Assembly: GCF_964340395.1 (NCBI RefSeq)
Contig: NC_135561.1
Coordinates: 14,700,461 to 14,764,460 of the forward strand
Reading direction: 5' to 3'
Length of the DNA: 64,000 nt
Origin: Glandiceps talaboti
Taxonomy: Eukaryota; Hemichordata; Enteropneusta; Spengelidae
Of this stretch, positions 51,501 through 64,000 are shown in pieces; position 1 is the first letter of the stretch; each line of letters starts with the position of its first letter. The notes beneath the pieces were generated by a model that was not told the DNA's origin, searched no databases, and saw nothing but the letters and a program-made list of their open reading frames with translations. The translations under genes and the position numbers were made by a program.

Positions 51501-52021
51501 AACAATATGCAATTATTAAAGGTGATCTTTTTAATTTTATGTTTTTCGTGACACAACCGACACTACTTTTGTTATATATCCAATGAATTAATTTGTTTTA
51601 AATAAAAAAATGCCCCTTCCCTCCCACCCCTACCCCCACCCCCTTACGGCGAGATTAGACAAAAAGGCCAACCTCACTGATGGCTACATCATAAGTATAA
51701 ATACGCGTCTCGCACAAAGTTTTTACAAAAATTCAAAAACAAAAGATAGGTTCTCATAGCAATTTTGAATCTTCTTTGTCTCGTCTGGAGCTCGCGCCAT
51801 GGAGTGATGTTGATTTTGCTCGCATTGAGATAAAATGTATCGTTTTATATGCTTGCGCGCTGTCAGTGTCTTTATTTTGTTTTGTGTAGTTTGTAACAAA
51901 AAAAAACAACTTGTGTGAGATAGACAAAACACCGGTACCGCCAAAATGAAACTGTGTAGGTTTGGTAGTAAATATATGATTGTGAACTGAAAGCATCACC
52001 AACATGTACTTATGAGACACT
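48529..52021. other. Intergenic, no supported gene
   Basis: A short (CGAA)n run (51236-51268) sits in a 99-residue frame with no domain. A block at 50430-50475 is shared with 27735-27775. Confidence 0.4.
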
Positions 52022-52024
52022 TTA

Positions 52025-52380
52025 GGCCTAAGAAAAATTGTTTGTTTCCGGTTACCCGACCCCACCTAGTTTTTCACTGCTGACCCTTTACTTTTTTTAA
52101 CATATTTGAGAAAAAAATAATAAAATCGCGAAAATTGTGAAATCTCGCCAGAAATAGTGGGTGCAGAAACTGACATCAACTTAAAAAGACAATATAAAAC
52201 TGTTCTTCCAATCTGTAATGGCTGTACATCTGATGTGAAGAAACCAATAATACAGAGATCATTTGGAAAATATGAAATAAAATAGTATTACGAACATAAA
52301 ATAAAAAAATCTACCTACCCCACCTACTCAAAAATTGAGAGTAATCGCGGAACCACACAATTTTTTAGGCTTTTAAAAAA
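52025..52380 (-). mobile_element. Family-1 TIR element, copy F
   Basis: The plus-strand left edge is GGCCTAAGAAAAATTGTTTG preceded by TTA. The right edge is CACACAATTTTTTAGGC. The element is inverted relative to copy D and full length. Confidence 0.8.
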
Positions 52381-53294
52381 ACCTCCCGATCCACCATTTT
52401 AAAGATGTTACGATGAGAAACATGCAAATAAACAGTTCTGCCCTAATAAAAAGTTAATAAAGCCAATATTGAAGTGAACACTAGAATAATTCATTATTAT
52501 GTTGTCAAGTTGTCCCTCTAAAATGAACAGTGATCTACTTACATAAAATGGTCGCTCAGTTGCCGTGGGGAAATTTCCGGTGATTTACACGATGTCACGC
52601 ACCTTTCACAGCCCTTAAGTGCTCTTTGGTTTGCAAGAACACATTGCTGGAAGTACAAATCATGACATACGTAGGTGTTACAGTTCGACGAACTCTACAG
52701 CTGGGCTGACATGCAATGCAATGCAAGACAATCACATTCAACATTCGTGAAAATCTTTTTGCAATTTTAAAATGCGTAGGAAGTATGGTAAATTAACTTG
52801 CGGTAAACAGTCACTTTACAACTTTAAACATTGCAATTTCAAGGATGTGACGTATAATGAAAGGTTAAAGGTGATTAATTAATCAATTATTGAAGGGATT
52901 CTACTCATGAGAATTTAAGCTCATTTTCGTGGTGGTAGGCTATCATTGTAGTACATGAGATATGAGGTATTTCAGACATTGTTATTTGTGCATGACGACA
53001 TACCGTGTAACTATACATTTTGTTGGCTCGTAAAATATATCGAAACGACTCACACGAGTCATAAAGTTAATGTATTTATATGATGAACATTAAATTCATC
53101 AATTGGCCAAAAGGTCTCCCTCAGTGTCAACTACCAGTGCATTAATAAAATACAGGTATACTGACTATTTACAATGTGACAGGATTTGACTCGGAATTGG
53201 TTTATACATACGAGTACATTGAATAAGTCTATTTTCTTTCAACAGTATGTTGTTCACTGTTTAATTGGCATCTCATCATTGTACTTTTACAATT
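52381..53294. other. Spacer upstream of the cyclase exon
   Basis: I see no supported feature here. Confidence 0.4.
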
Positions 53295-53562
53295 GTATGT
53301 ATGTATGTATGTATGTATGTATGTATGTATGTATGTATGTATGAATGTATGTATGTATGTATGTATGTATGTATGTATGTATGTATGTATGTATGTGTGT
53401 ATGTATGTATGTGTGTATGTATGAATGTATGTATGTATGAATGTATGTATGTATGTATGTATGTATGTATGTATGTATGTATGTATGAATGTATGTATGT
53501 ATGTATGTATGTATGTATGTATGTATGTATGTATGTATGTATGTATGTATTTATTTATTTAT
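53295..53562. repeat. (GTAT)n microsatellite
   Basis: A nearly pure GTAT run has sparse GAAT and GTGT interruptions and lies about 600 bp upstream of the cyclase exon. Confidence 0.95.
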
Positions 53563-54168
53563 CTATTTGAGTTTATTTATTCGCTCATTTATTTGTTTGT
53601 TGTGTGTTTATTATTTTTATAAGTGCATGCGTATGCGAGCGTGCGTGCGTGCGTTTATGCTGTATATGTTTGTTTTAAAAATGATATGATGAGATAAGGA
53701 GACACTGGCTGATTACGTTGTCTATTAAAACAATTTGTCAAAATGCTAGTATGTGTATTTACATATATATTGATGTCATTGCGCTGACTTAATATATTCA
53801 CATTTAAAACATCAAAAGACAGACCAAAATGACCCTGGGGGAAAAGTCTGCATAAATATGATGGACAATGTGTATTAAAATGACCAAACCTATTTCGAAA
53901 GGCACTATTGCCTTTAAAGAGCGCGAAATTCTTTGTAATTTATTTACATTAATAAAGAAACGGCCTGATGGATATTCATAATTTTATGCTAACAGACATG
54001 TATGTGGCACTGTATTTTGACTTTTTGAGATGAAACACACCCTGTTGAAACTGACCTTCTTTTCCCTATTTCATTTTCATTTCAAATAATTATAGTGAGA
54101 TTGCATATCTTGCTCACCAATCTAATATTTCACTTCATATATTGTTTCATTTAAGGATCAAAAGAATA

Positions 54169-55992
54169 ATGGCCGTCCGAAGAACGGATGAATTCATCCC
54201 CATTAAATCTGATCAATCAGGGAGTTGGGATCCCCCCGAGCAATCACCGACTTCTCCGTCAAAATCTGTCCACACAGCGCTGATACACTCAGATAGTGTA
54301 TCGTCTGATGCATGGAATTCGTCCACCGTCGATGACACGATCATTGCCGAAGACGTTCCGAATGCTGTCGACGCAGGAAGAGAATTTGATTCGTGTCAGA
54401 AGCGAGGGCCTAAAACTGATGCGTGGACGACTGATACCGAATCCAAAACAAGTGTGGCTGCTGGGCTTTCAGGCGATGAATCATTCGAAGCTGAGGACGG
54501 ACTGCTGCGACACGTTCATAACACTCCAGCAAACAAGCGAAAAGATAACCACAGTAGTGAAAATGTGCATGCATTAGTTCTTGATGATGCTGTTATTTCT
54601 GATAAACAATCAAACATAGAAAGCAAAACAAAGTTCTCACTATCTAATGATGCTACCAATAACACTTTAAGTGTACGAGGAGCTCCTTATGCTGACAGCG
54701 ATAACATTGACGACAATTCTTGCGGCGAATCAGGTTATCTCGAAAACCGAGTGAAAAGCCCAGCGAGCGATGTAGACTCGAATGAATGTTACCATAGCAA
54801 CCAGCGAACGCAGACGTCAGTTGAAGAGGAACTCGAAACCAGAAAGTATAGCAGTGGCTCATTTGATAACTGCAATAGTGAACCACGCCTGTGCGACGAT
54901 CGCTCCGAAAATGATTCTGTGACTCGTGCAACTAGCACGGAAGCAACAACTATGACGGTTGATAAACAAACCGTGGTAACAGGAATAAGACAAAATGGAA
55001 GAATTTTTGAGGAAAAGGACACTTTAGCCCCAGAAGACAATAGCGCTGTTGACGTCCAAAGGGATGATTCAACGCAGAATGAAATGTCGGTGAATTTGCC
55101 AGGAACTCCGGTACCAAGTTCAAATCCGCCTGCAACAAATTTCGACCTTAGCAGCCCCGCCAGTTCCATTGCTAGTGAATTTCGACCTAGGAAGCTACTG
55201 TGGCAAAGCGCTGTGAAACGACTTCAATTGGAAAGCCAACGTGCTTTGGACGGAAGTTTAAACGGTAGGAAAATCACAGTCACCGACAGTTACATTCATG
55301 AACTAAACAAGGAAATATCCCATCGGACCGGGAGCTTTAAAGTAAAAGACAGGCCAAGTCTTCAGAGAGTATCGGAAGATGCAGAAAGTTCCACATTTGA
55401 AGACATTGAACGGAATGTTTCACGAGAAGGAGAAGAATTCGTTGATGTTGGTTTTGTGTACAGGGGAGTTATTGTGCCGACTCTTCGAAAATCCTTCAAC
55501 TGCAAGGAAGTGGAGAGTTTATACCAACGTTATTTCTTGCGACAGAGACAAAAATCTTTGGTATTTTTAAATAGCATTGACTTTTTAAGGAAAGTTGTTA
55601 TGCTTATATTATTTTTGACGTTGGCATCTAGCCAGTTGTCGGTAGCACAAGGCATCATCTACGCACTGTTTTTATTAGCGAGTCTCGCGATATGCCTGCT
55701 TGTACAGTGGAAGCGTTTTGCTGGACAGTTCCTGAAGTGGGCTGGTGTAGCTACGTGGTGTGTGTTGACTCTCCAATCGGTTGTCGGTATAACACATGGT
55801 TTTGATAGGGCCATTGAACCGACGTTGTCCGATGGGATCTTATACGTTCTCTTCACAGTATTTGTAACCTACACTATGTTGCCACTATCGCTGGTTTGGG
55901 CCATACCAGCGGGAACTGTTACATCCCTACTGCATCTCATCGTCCAGGGAATACGTGTGGATATGTCTGGCAAAGATTACATTGCAAGACAG
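54169..55992 (+). CDS. ADCY8: Adenylyl cyclase type 8-like, first coding exon (608 residues, 5' part only)
   Basis: This exon encodes the N-terminus and five of the first six membrane helices of a class III membrane adenylyl cyclase, which makes cAMP from ATP at the plasma membrane. The start is ATG at 54169 (ATAATGGCC); upstream in-frame codons lack ATG. An acceptor (TTTCATTTAAG) at 54155 implies a 5' UTR intron. The exon ends in phase 0 at GACAG/GTGAGT. Residues 1-335 are Ser/Thr/Asp/Glu-rich and probably disordered. Residues 341-350 (RKLLWQSAVK) match the N-terminal calmodulin-binding segment of vertebrate AC8. Residues 431-440 (YRGVIVPTLR) and 448-454 (LYQRYFL) match the conserved block before the helices. 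Helices lie at about 476-491, 495-513, 521-541, 555-573 and 574-593. Helix 6, both catalytic domains and the second helix set must lie in exons beyond the window. The family is Ca2+/calmodulin-stimulated. The long N-terminal part is unlike vertebrate AC8. Confidence 0.92.
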
Positions 55993-57883
55993 GTGAGTAG
56001 ACTTACCCAATTACTCAATCCAATTATTTTCATTTGTTCAGATTTTTTCCCCGTGTCTATTCTGTTGTATTCATGATGGAGCTCCAAACGCCATGATGCA
56101 CTATGCTATGTGTAGGTGAAGTAAATATGAGATGTTATTGACTGGTATACAATTGAAGCTATTAAACCAGAAATAGAACTTGTCGTCATGTGGCTCGACA
56201 GAAATCTTACTGATATTGCTTCCGTGCCGTTAATTGTCTTGTTCACTGGTTCGACAATGGTTTTTTACGAAAGTGCATTTATCGTCTGGAATGACGTGTA
56301 ATCCTGGTAACTGCAACATGTACTTATACATTCACCTCAGGGCTGTATATTTTGGTAATATCGGATTGTTTCATTAAAAGCTTAAAGTGGTCACATGGAT
56401 GAATCTTGGCTATTTATATGGAAACTTAATTGGTAAAAAAAAAAAAACCTCTACTACGTTGTTCTACTTTGAATTACAATGTGAAAGAACGTATATCAAG
56501 TCTTTCTTGCAAAACATTGAACAAATGTGTCAAATGTTTATTATTGTACGTACAATAAGTACAACGTTTTTTACACACCGTTTAGTTTTTGTTTTGCAAT
56601 TTATTGAGTTACAAACATGGACTTGATAATATGTTCGTTCATATTGCATATCAAAGTAAGAAATATAGTAACTTTAAAAAAAATCCAAAATCCAAAATAA
56701 ATACCCCATTTGCCATCCATATGACCACCTTAAGGTGATGTCATTTTGACGTCGACAATTAACTAGTATTAAATTTGTCCTTGTCGAGAAAATCATCCAA
56801 CGTCATCACTCGTCATATGAAGATGACGTCGTCAAAATATCTTAAAATGTTTGTTTATATTTTTCTATCTGATAGTTTGGTTATATCGTATTTCTTTTTG
56901 AAATTATAATTCCATCGAATTGGTTTAAGTGGCATGAACTGAGTTTATAAATTTCCTACTCAAATGGAAATATTTACATGCAACGTTGATTAAATAATTC
57001 TAGATTACTGTAATGTTGATGCATGTTTTCTATAACATTACAATTGTCTTCTGGTATTGTTAGACTAGTTGATTCCATAGTATGCATTCTATCGACATTT
57101 TTTACGTATGATAAATTACGTCATTTGGCAGTTTATAAGTTATATCTTAATACAATACTGTGTTTGCGCATGCGTTTAGTCAACTGCAAGTGGTAGTTTG
57201 CTCAGTAAGTATTATATAGTCTAGTTCCTATACAGTATCGTTACGATTTATACCTTCATTCACTGTCATGTCTTTCTTAATCAATCAAACAATTCTAACC
57301 AATAACACAGTCCCCCATAAAGTTAGTGTTTATTGGGGCAGTTATATGTAATGTCCAAATATGGTATATTTGTCAGCTCAGGATGCTACTTATACACTGT
57401 TTACGTCACTATAGCAGCTGTGGTTCACTGATTGATCGAATGGACAACTTTCTGTGCTGATTGAGGGACTTTGACGAGACTGTGGTTGGTTATAGACCAC
57501 AGTTGGCACCCAGACTAGTATTATACTGCGAGTACCTGACAGTGTTATTACTTGCAGCAAATGTTATGCACAAAACGTAAAAAACTCAGCTTGTATCCCT
57601 TTACCTTCAGAGTGTCTATTGGACATGATGAAAGCCCATCTGTGCAAAAGTTCAGTCTAAGTTAATGGATTTAACTTCGTATTGCACCAAAATTTACAGT
57701 TATCTCACCAAAGCTTTCGCCAGGTATCCACCATGGCTTCGTCAATGTTTTCTGAAGTTACGACGCATGTTATACATCACACTGTGATTAATAGTTGGTG
57801 AAAACATTAAAACTAACCAACCAACAAACAAACAAACAGAAGTGATAATGCAGGTTACAGATATTATATTTGCATATCCTTTA
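55993..57883 (+). other. Intron 1 of the cyclase gene, proximal part
   Basis: The intron opens with GTGAGTAG. No exon encoding helix 6 or a catalytic domain was found through the window end, so the intron is at least 8 kb. A poly-A run lies at 56436-56447. Confidence 0.6.
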
Positions 57884-58358
57884 AAGGGAACACGGCACTC
57901 CAAGAAATAAAGTTATTTTCATAAACTTTGGGTTTTGGAGATTCATTTCAAGATTTCACATCACATAAATCTTCTCGCGATTGCCAAGAAATACCAAATT
58001 AAAACCAATTTCACATTTAATGTCCCAACAGTGTTCCATCATTGTCATATGTGAGTTAGCAAACATGCATGTGTATTAGATTAACAATTTATATTATTGG
58101 TTTTTATCAATGTATTGAGCACTTATGAGTCATGAATATGTATTGTTCAACTAATATATATGCACGTCTGCTGACTCCAATGAAGCAACACTGAATCAAC
58201 ATGCGAAGGCAGTTACAGAACAGTCAATCTGAAACAAGTTGGTTTTTTATTACTTGGCAATTGTGAGAAACTTATGTAATGTGAAATCGGAAAATGACCC
58301 TCCAGAATCCAATGTTTCTGAAAATAACTTTTTTTCTTGTAGTGATGTTCCCCTTCAA
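57884..58358. mobile_element. Long-TIR non-autonomous element (about 475 bp) in cyclase intron 1
   Basis: The left arm (57884 to about 58040) and the inverted right arm (58358 back to about 58200) match over roughly 150 bp: AAGGGGAACA-like ends, AAAGTTATTTTCA, AAAC.TTGG.TT.TGGAG, ATTTCACAT and ATTGCCAAG. No frame encodes a transposase. Confidence 0.75.
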
Positions 58359-59423
58359 AACGAATATTTTAGTCATGATGTGGTTTTTCAAGGCTACTAG
58401 ATGATACAATGTACGATGCAAGGATGATGACTAATATTCATTGATTGAGATTTCTCATAATCATATAATGACACAACATTGCTAATTAAAGGAAAATGTC
58501 CAATTAATCTTATATCCGTGTTTAGTATACTTACATTGATTACTGTTATCAACTTACATATGATTTGGGGTGACAAAATGATACCTTGTTGGTAACTTAT
58601 TCAACTTTGACATCTGCTATCTCATGTGTTCTGCCAATTTGTGGATTTATGCAATGCATTTTGGGAACACCTTGTAGACTTATCTCCCAAAGGTTCACTT
58701 TGAATGACATTTATCCTTTAGGTGGACACTAGAGGGACACCGGAAATGACATCATTGTCTCAACAGTGCAGTTATTCCAAAAGTCTCACTCTCAGTAGCA
58801 TTTACCCTAAATGGACACTAGAGGGACGCTTTCGTCAGACCAATATGGCGAAATATGATAAAAAATCACTGCTTTACTAGCAATTGTATGCTTATTGATA
58901 ACGTATATTTTTCATGAGGAAAATTGAGCGATTTATTAAAAGTAATTAAAAATTAGAAGTCATAATATCGACAGACTGTACCTTTCCTTTAATATAATTA
59001 ATACGAATGAAGTTTAGATGGTCTCATTTTACGTATGCAGTCCATACACATGTTTGTCATGAACAAAACAATGACACTAATTTATCAATGTTAATATGTT
59101 GCGGTTATCTCTGCTATAAAGATGATCGTAGTGCCCAAAGACGTTTAGTTTTCCCGGCTAGCTGTCATGCCGCAATAGTCGATTTAAGGGGGACGCAAGT
59201 GCCTACATATATTAGCTACCGATTTCCATCCGGCCTTTTCTTAGACTCAGAATATGTTTATTATCTCCCATGTTTACATTTACATAAATTAAAAAAACAA
59301 CAGTTTAGTCCAATACACAATACACATAGAACTAACTCGGTCACTTTACTGTTAGATAAATCATGTGGATTGGCATATATTGAACAACAAATTTGACTAA
59401 TCTCTCAAAACTGACTAATCCAT
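58359..59423. other. Intronic sequence with a short tandem motif
   Basis: GGTGGACACTAGAGGGACAC (58721) and ATGGACACTAGAGGGACGC (58812) are two copies of one motif about 90 bp apart. The 129-residue frame at 59007-59396 has no recognisable domain. Confidence 0.4.
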
Positions 59424-59520
59424 CTAACCCTAACCCTAACCCTTAACCTAAACCTAACCCTAACCCTAACCGTAATCCATCTAACCATAACCCTAACCGT
59501 AAACCTAACACTAACACTAA
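59424..59520. repeat. Interstitial telomere-like (CCCTAA)n tract
   Basis: It includes runs such as CTAACCCTAACCCTAACC, with diverged units ACCGTAA, ACCATAA and ACACTAA at the right side. Confidence 0.9.
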
Positions 59521-60064
59521 ATTGGTAGGTTTAGTATCACTGGTTGACAATATTGTGTGAGTATTCTATCGCTTTGAAAATCTGTTATCAGTCTATGTTA
59601 CAAGGTCATCAGAGCATGCCGACGTGTCTATACGATTATGAAAACATTGATGTTATCAGGTTTCTATGGAGATTGAAACTACTACAAGGGTAGTCACAAC
59701 ACTGATTATATCCGGCATACTACAGGGTTGTTATATTATTAATAACCTTTCAATGCGTACAGATGTAAAGCCTGTCCAGCCATGATCGTAAAACTCAACA
59801 CTCACTTTACATTTACATTAGGGGACTTCCTTATCCAAAGGACACCTGCCGAAGCCACCATTTCAACCGATCATATATGTCTCATCATCTTGCATTTGAT
59901 ATACATTGTAGTACATATAGACAATAGCTTATAAAACACTAAAACCTTTGCATATCAAAATAATGAACATCAGAATACATGTAATCTGCAATACTCACTG
60001 GCTACTTTTATCAATGACGACTGTGTGACTACATCACTTTGGGTTGTTGGAATCCGTCGTAGAG
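59521..60064. other. Intronic spacer
   Basis: I see no supported feature here. Confidence 0.4.
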
Positions 60065-60345
60065 TCATGTATGTATGTATGTATGTATGTATGTATGTAT
60101 GTATGTATGCATGTATGCATGTATGCATGCATGCATGCATGCAGGTAGATAGGTAGGTAGGTATGTAGGTAGGTAAGTAGGTGTAAGTGTGTGTCATGCA
60201 GACAGTCAGGCAAGTAGGTAGCTATATAGCTATGTAAATTATAAATAGCTAGGTACATGTAGGTAGGTGGGTAGCTACCTAGCTAAGCAGCTAGCTAACT
60301 ATGTAGGTGTAGTGTGTAGGTGTATAGCTAGCTAGCTCGGGTGGT
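60065..60345. repeat. (GTAT)n, (GCAT)n, (GTAG)n and (CTAG)n compound tract
   Basis: A pure GTAT run (60067-60108) passes into GCAT, then TAGG and GCTA-type units, giving a gradient of point-changed tetramers. Confidence 0.9.
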
Positions 60346-61784
60346 AGGAATGGTGTTGATTTAAAGAACAGCTGTATTCAAAACAGGATAGTAAACAATG
60401 TACACTTAGTTTAGACTCGTGAATTCAACGTTGGATGCTAATTAAATCTAAAAGATGTTGGTTCTTTAGAATGTTACACAAAATAAACAGAATTTAAGAT
60501 GACTTTACTCATGGATATATACTGGTAATCGAACCACAGACTGAATTTATAGACATATATGCTACATGTACATCACACTCTATCTGTAAAATTTCACATA
60601 ATTATATACGTAATGGCGCTTGCCATTTTCCAAGAGGATGGCCACAAGAGACACTACGTCATCAATGAAACGCCAAAGGGTGTGTCTAGCTATAAGACTT
60701 GAAACTACTTTCTTCCTTTGTTTCACACATCATTGTCATTTTTGCGATCATTATTACCTCAAGTCCTTTGGCTTCTTAGTCACATAAGTAAAGTTTTTAG
60801 TTGATGTTATTTTCTGGTGTCGAAAACATTCATGGTCATAAAGTTAGAGATTAACGACACTGTGAATGCCTTGAATTTTCGTAATTGGTTACAATTTAAT
60901 GATATAACATAATATAAAGCAATCTCTCCTGTTATTCTTAATAACGCAGCAAACTATACAACTGTTTCACGTATACGAAAGTTTTTTTCTCATTTCCTCC
61001 AAACTACAAGATTGCATTCTACACCCTGTCCACTAACTTGAATCCATTAATTTAGATATATAGATATAAAGTGACCGGTTCGATATTTCTAAGAGTGGTT
61101 CAGTATATAAAAGAGATGGGAACAATATATTTCACAGGAACAAATAAAGACTATATTAACTACATGCTGTGACTTTCCTAACCTTAACAGCCGTGACAAC
61201 AATGGTATGTACCGTGTTTAATTGTGTTAGCTTTCATTGACTAATAACGGTATTTTTAACAAGACCTAAATATCTTTCTAATGTGTACAGCTTTCTCGCA
61301 AGAATCTCTAGTATCGAAAATTAACATTTATTTTAAAAATTTGGATATAGTACTAACGCTATACGCATACTTCGATATAGTCTTTTGGAAAATGTAATTT
61401 TGTGATAAGTATGTAGTTATATACTACACGTCGAAGTTCAAGGCGATGTTGAATGGTTGAATAAAGTGATGGACATGTTTGATTTGGTTTGATATTAGTG
61501 TTGATGACAAGTGATTGCTGCAAAGGAAGTGACACACTAGGTAGAGTATGACAGATAGCATGGATATAATGTTTTGTTTGTTGTAAACGTTCAAGGCTTC
61601 ATTAGTACAAGATTGGAAAATGATGAAATGTAGCCTACAACAGTTTATACGAATTTGTTTGTAATGACTTTAACCTGTATACTAGTAATTTTATTTATTC
61701 TGATGATCAGAAATACAATGAAATAATGATGAATGTATTAAGTCCGAATTACCGACCCCTTTCCCAACATTCATATATATGCAT
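60346..61784. other. Intronic spacer with one promoter-like site
   Basis: Apart from the TATA site at 61104-61113 no feature is recognised. Confidence 0.4.
61104..61210 (+). promoter_or_regulatory. Candidate TATA promoter with a minimal first exon
   Basis: TATATAAAAG at 61104-61113 is followed about 90 bases later by ACAACAATG immediately joined to a donor (GTATGT, 61205-61210). A TATA-driven transcript whose first exon ends right after the start codon would look like this. No matching second exon was identified, so chance remains likely. Confidence 0.2.
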
Positions 61785-62214
61785 GCGTACATACATACAT
61801 ACATACATACATACATACATACATACATACATACATACATACATACATACATACATACATACATACATACGCACATACATACGCACACACGCACACATAC
61901 ATACATACATACATACATACATACATACATACATACATACATACATACATACATACGTACGTACATACATACATACATACATACATACATACATACATAC
62001 ACACAGTACATACATACATACATACATACATACATACATACATACATACGCACACACGCACACACATACACACATACACACATACATACATACATACATA
62101 CATACATACATACATACATACATACATACATACATACGTGCATACGTGCATACGTGCATACATACATACATACATACATACATACATACATACATACATA
62201 CATACATACATACA

Positions 62215-62248
<34 letters not shown>

Positions 62249-62371
62249 CGTACGTACATACGTACATACATACATTCATACATACATTCATACATACATA
62301 CATACATACATACATACATACATACATACATACATACATACATACATACATACGTACATACGTACATACAT
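61785..62371. repeat. (CATA)n microsatellite of about 590 bp
   Basis: Nearly pure CATA units have CGCA, CACA and CGTA interruptions at about 61870, 61957, 62000, 62049, 62137 and 62247. Frames of up to 230 residues (YIHT / YVCM repeats) on both strands are artefacts. Confidence 0.97.
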
Positions 62372-62764
62372 ACGTTTGTTAAGAAATTGCTATCATAAAC
62401 CTTGTTCTCACTCTAAGTTTCTCGACAACGACGTCAAAACCCATTTCATCTCAAAAGTCAGATGTAAATAACATTTCATCAAATCTTTCACAGAGACTAT
62501 TTTCAGTGTATGGAACAAGGTCGGCCATGTTTTGAATTTCCCAAAGGAAGCTTATAGCATAATTACGTATGCAAATTTTAGTAGACAGTCGATTCCTAGA
62601 ATGTAATCGAGTCCAGCTTAGCATGATCGCATATCGTGTCTGTCGTGAAAATGTTCACCCTGAAATTGTTCACCGCGATTCAGTTGAATAGGGAACAGTT
62701 TATGCAATGTAGCAGAACTGAATTGCCTGTGAAGTCACGCATTCAAATATACATTCATTTTCTA

Positions 62765-63071
62765 AGAAAAACTTACAGGCCAGGATTATTCCACATGTAC
62801 AACATGTTTTCCTCAAGGCATTACAGATGTATAATCCTTTCCGTAATAAAGAAAAATGTATCGCAACTCTTCAGGGTTGCTAGATATAGGGTAAATGTCA
62901 CCAAATGCGGTGGAAGAGTCTTTCGTGTGAGAGAATATAATATTGTTCGCTTGAGATCCTCTGGGAATTGCGTGCACAATGTTAACCAATCTATGGTTAT
63001 TATTCAAATGAACTCTTACGACATGTTGAATGCAGTGAATTGCACGATTACAAATGAACTACTTGTTCAGC
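62765..63071 (-). pseudogene. Possible coding remnant of unknown origin
   Basis: Both strands are open here. On the plus strand a frame runs from the first ATG at 62651 to 63124. On the minus strand an 80-codon frame (about 63054-62813) has protein-like composition, with VNIVHAIPRGSQANNIIFSH, then AFGDIYPISSNPEELRYIFL and YYGKDYTSVMP. The ending loosely recalls OTU-type cysteine protease ends (..Y..G.HY.SV), found in some transposable elements, but the family is not established. No start codon, splice sites or neighbours support an intact gene. Confidence 0.25.
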
Positions 63072-63129
63072 GACAAGTTGCAATTCTGATTTTTTTTTCA
63101 CAGCTGAGTGGTGTAAACTCATGACGTCA

Positions 63130-63826
<697 letters not shown>

Positions 63827-64000
63827 GTTTATGTTTGTACGTACAGTACATGAAGAATCATATACGTGGATTTGGACTAGTATTTTGTTTAGACAGAATA
63901 TTGGGATTTGAATGCAGGTTACTTTATGAAATACAATGAGTAATGGTAGAGTCTATGAACATTAATTGGATTATGATATATATGGCGTTCTGTAAATATA

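Noticed and set aside
59007-59396. 129-residue plus-strand frame
   Set aside because: It is in the cyclase intron with no recognised motif and no splice sites in phase with the cyclase exon.
61691-62471. Six long frames of 194-230 residues with YIHT or YVCM repeats
   Set aside because: They are translations of a (CATA)n microsatellite, which lacks stops in all frames.

Overview
The window is nuclear DNA from an animal, most likely a marine invertebrate. Genes are split by GT/AG introns, the sequence is AT-rich, and short tandem repeats and small inverted-repeat transposons are very dense. One interstitial CCCTAA tract (59424-59520) fits an animal with TTAGGG-type telomeres. I cannot fix the phylum from sequence alone. 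Two genes are well supported.

Gene 1 (minus strand, 38511-44531) is a complete seven-exon gene. Its exons join in phase into a 325-residue SAM-dependent methyltransferase of the phosphoethanolamine / dimethylglycine methyltransferase type. A decayed copy of its SAM-binding exon lies downstream at 36912-37095, with a 13-bp deletion and a lost donor site. Gene 2 (plus strand, 54169-55992) is the large first coding exon of a type-8-like, calmodulin-regulated membrane adenylyl cyclase. It has an unusually long acidic N-terminal region, and its first intron runs off the window end. The two genes share no obvious pathway and are separated by about 9.6 kb of repeats.

The rest is mostly repeat biology. 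At 1-1722 there is a satellite with a GGGTTA-containing unit, interrupted by a solo LTR (478-1244). At least six copies of one small TIR element (family 1) are spread across the window. There is a PIF/Harbinger-like MITE with a TTA target duplication (22829-23250), a long-TIR element (57884-58358), and several foldback hairpins (14668, 21284, 44349). A truncated LINE 3' end (29447-30075) abuts a microsatellite. Two copies of a ~1.1 kb element with an ATG-repeat tail lie in inverted orientation around methyltransferase exons 1-2. A composite minisatellite/microsatellite element occurs twice (8640-9895 and 11190-12670).

Tetranucleotide repeats (GTAT, CTGT, CAGT, CAAC, GAGA and others) occupy many 100-600 bp blocks. 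They generate most of the long but meaningless open frames. I found no rRNA, tRNA, CRISPR array or prokaryotic-style operon, and nothing I can defend as a new multi-gene system.
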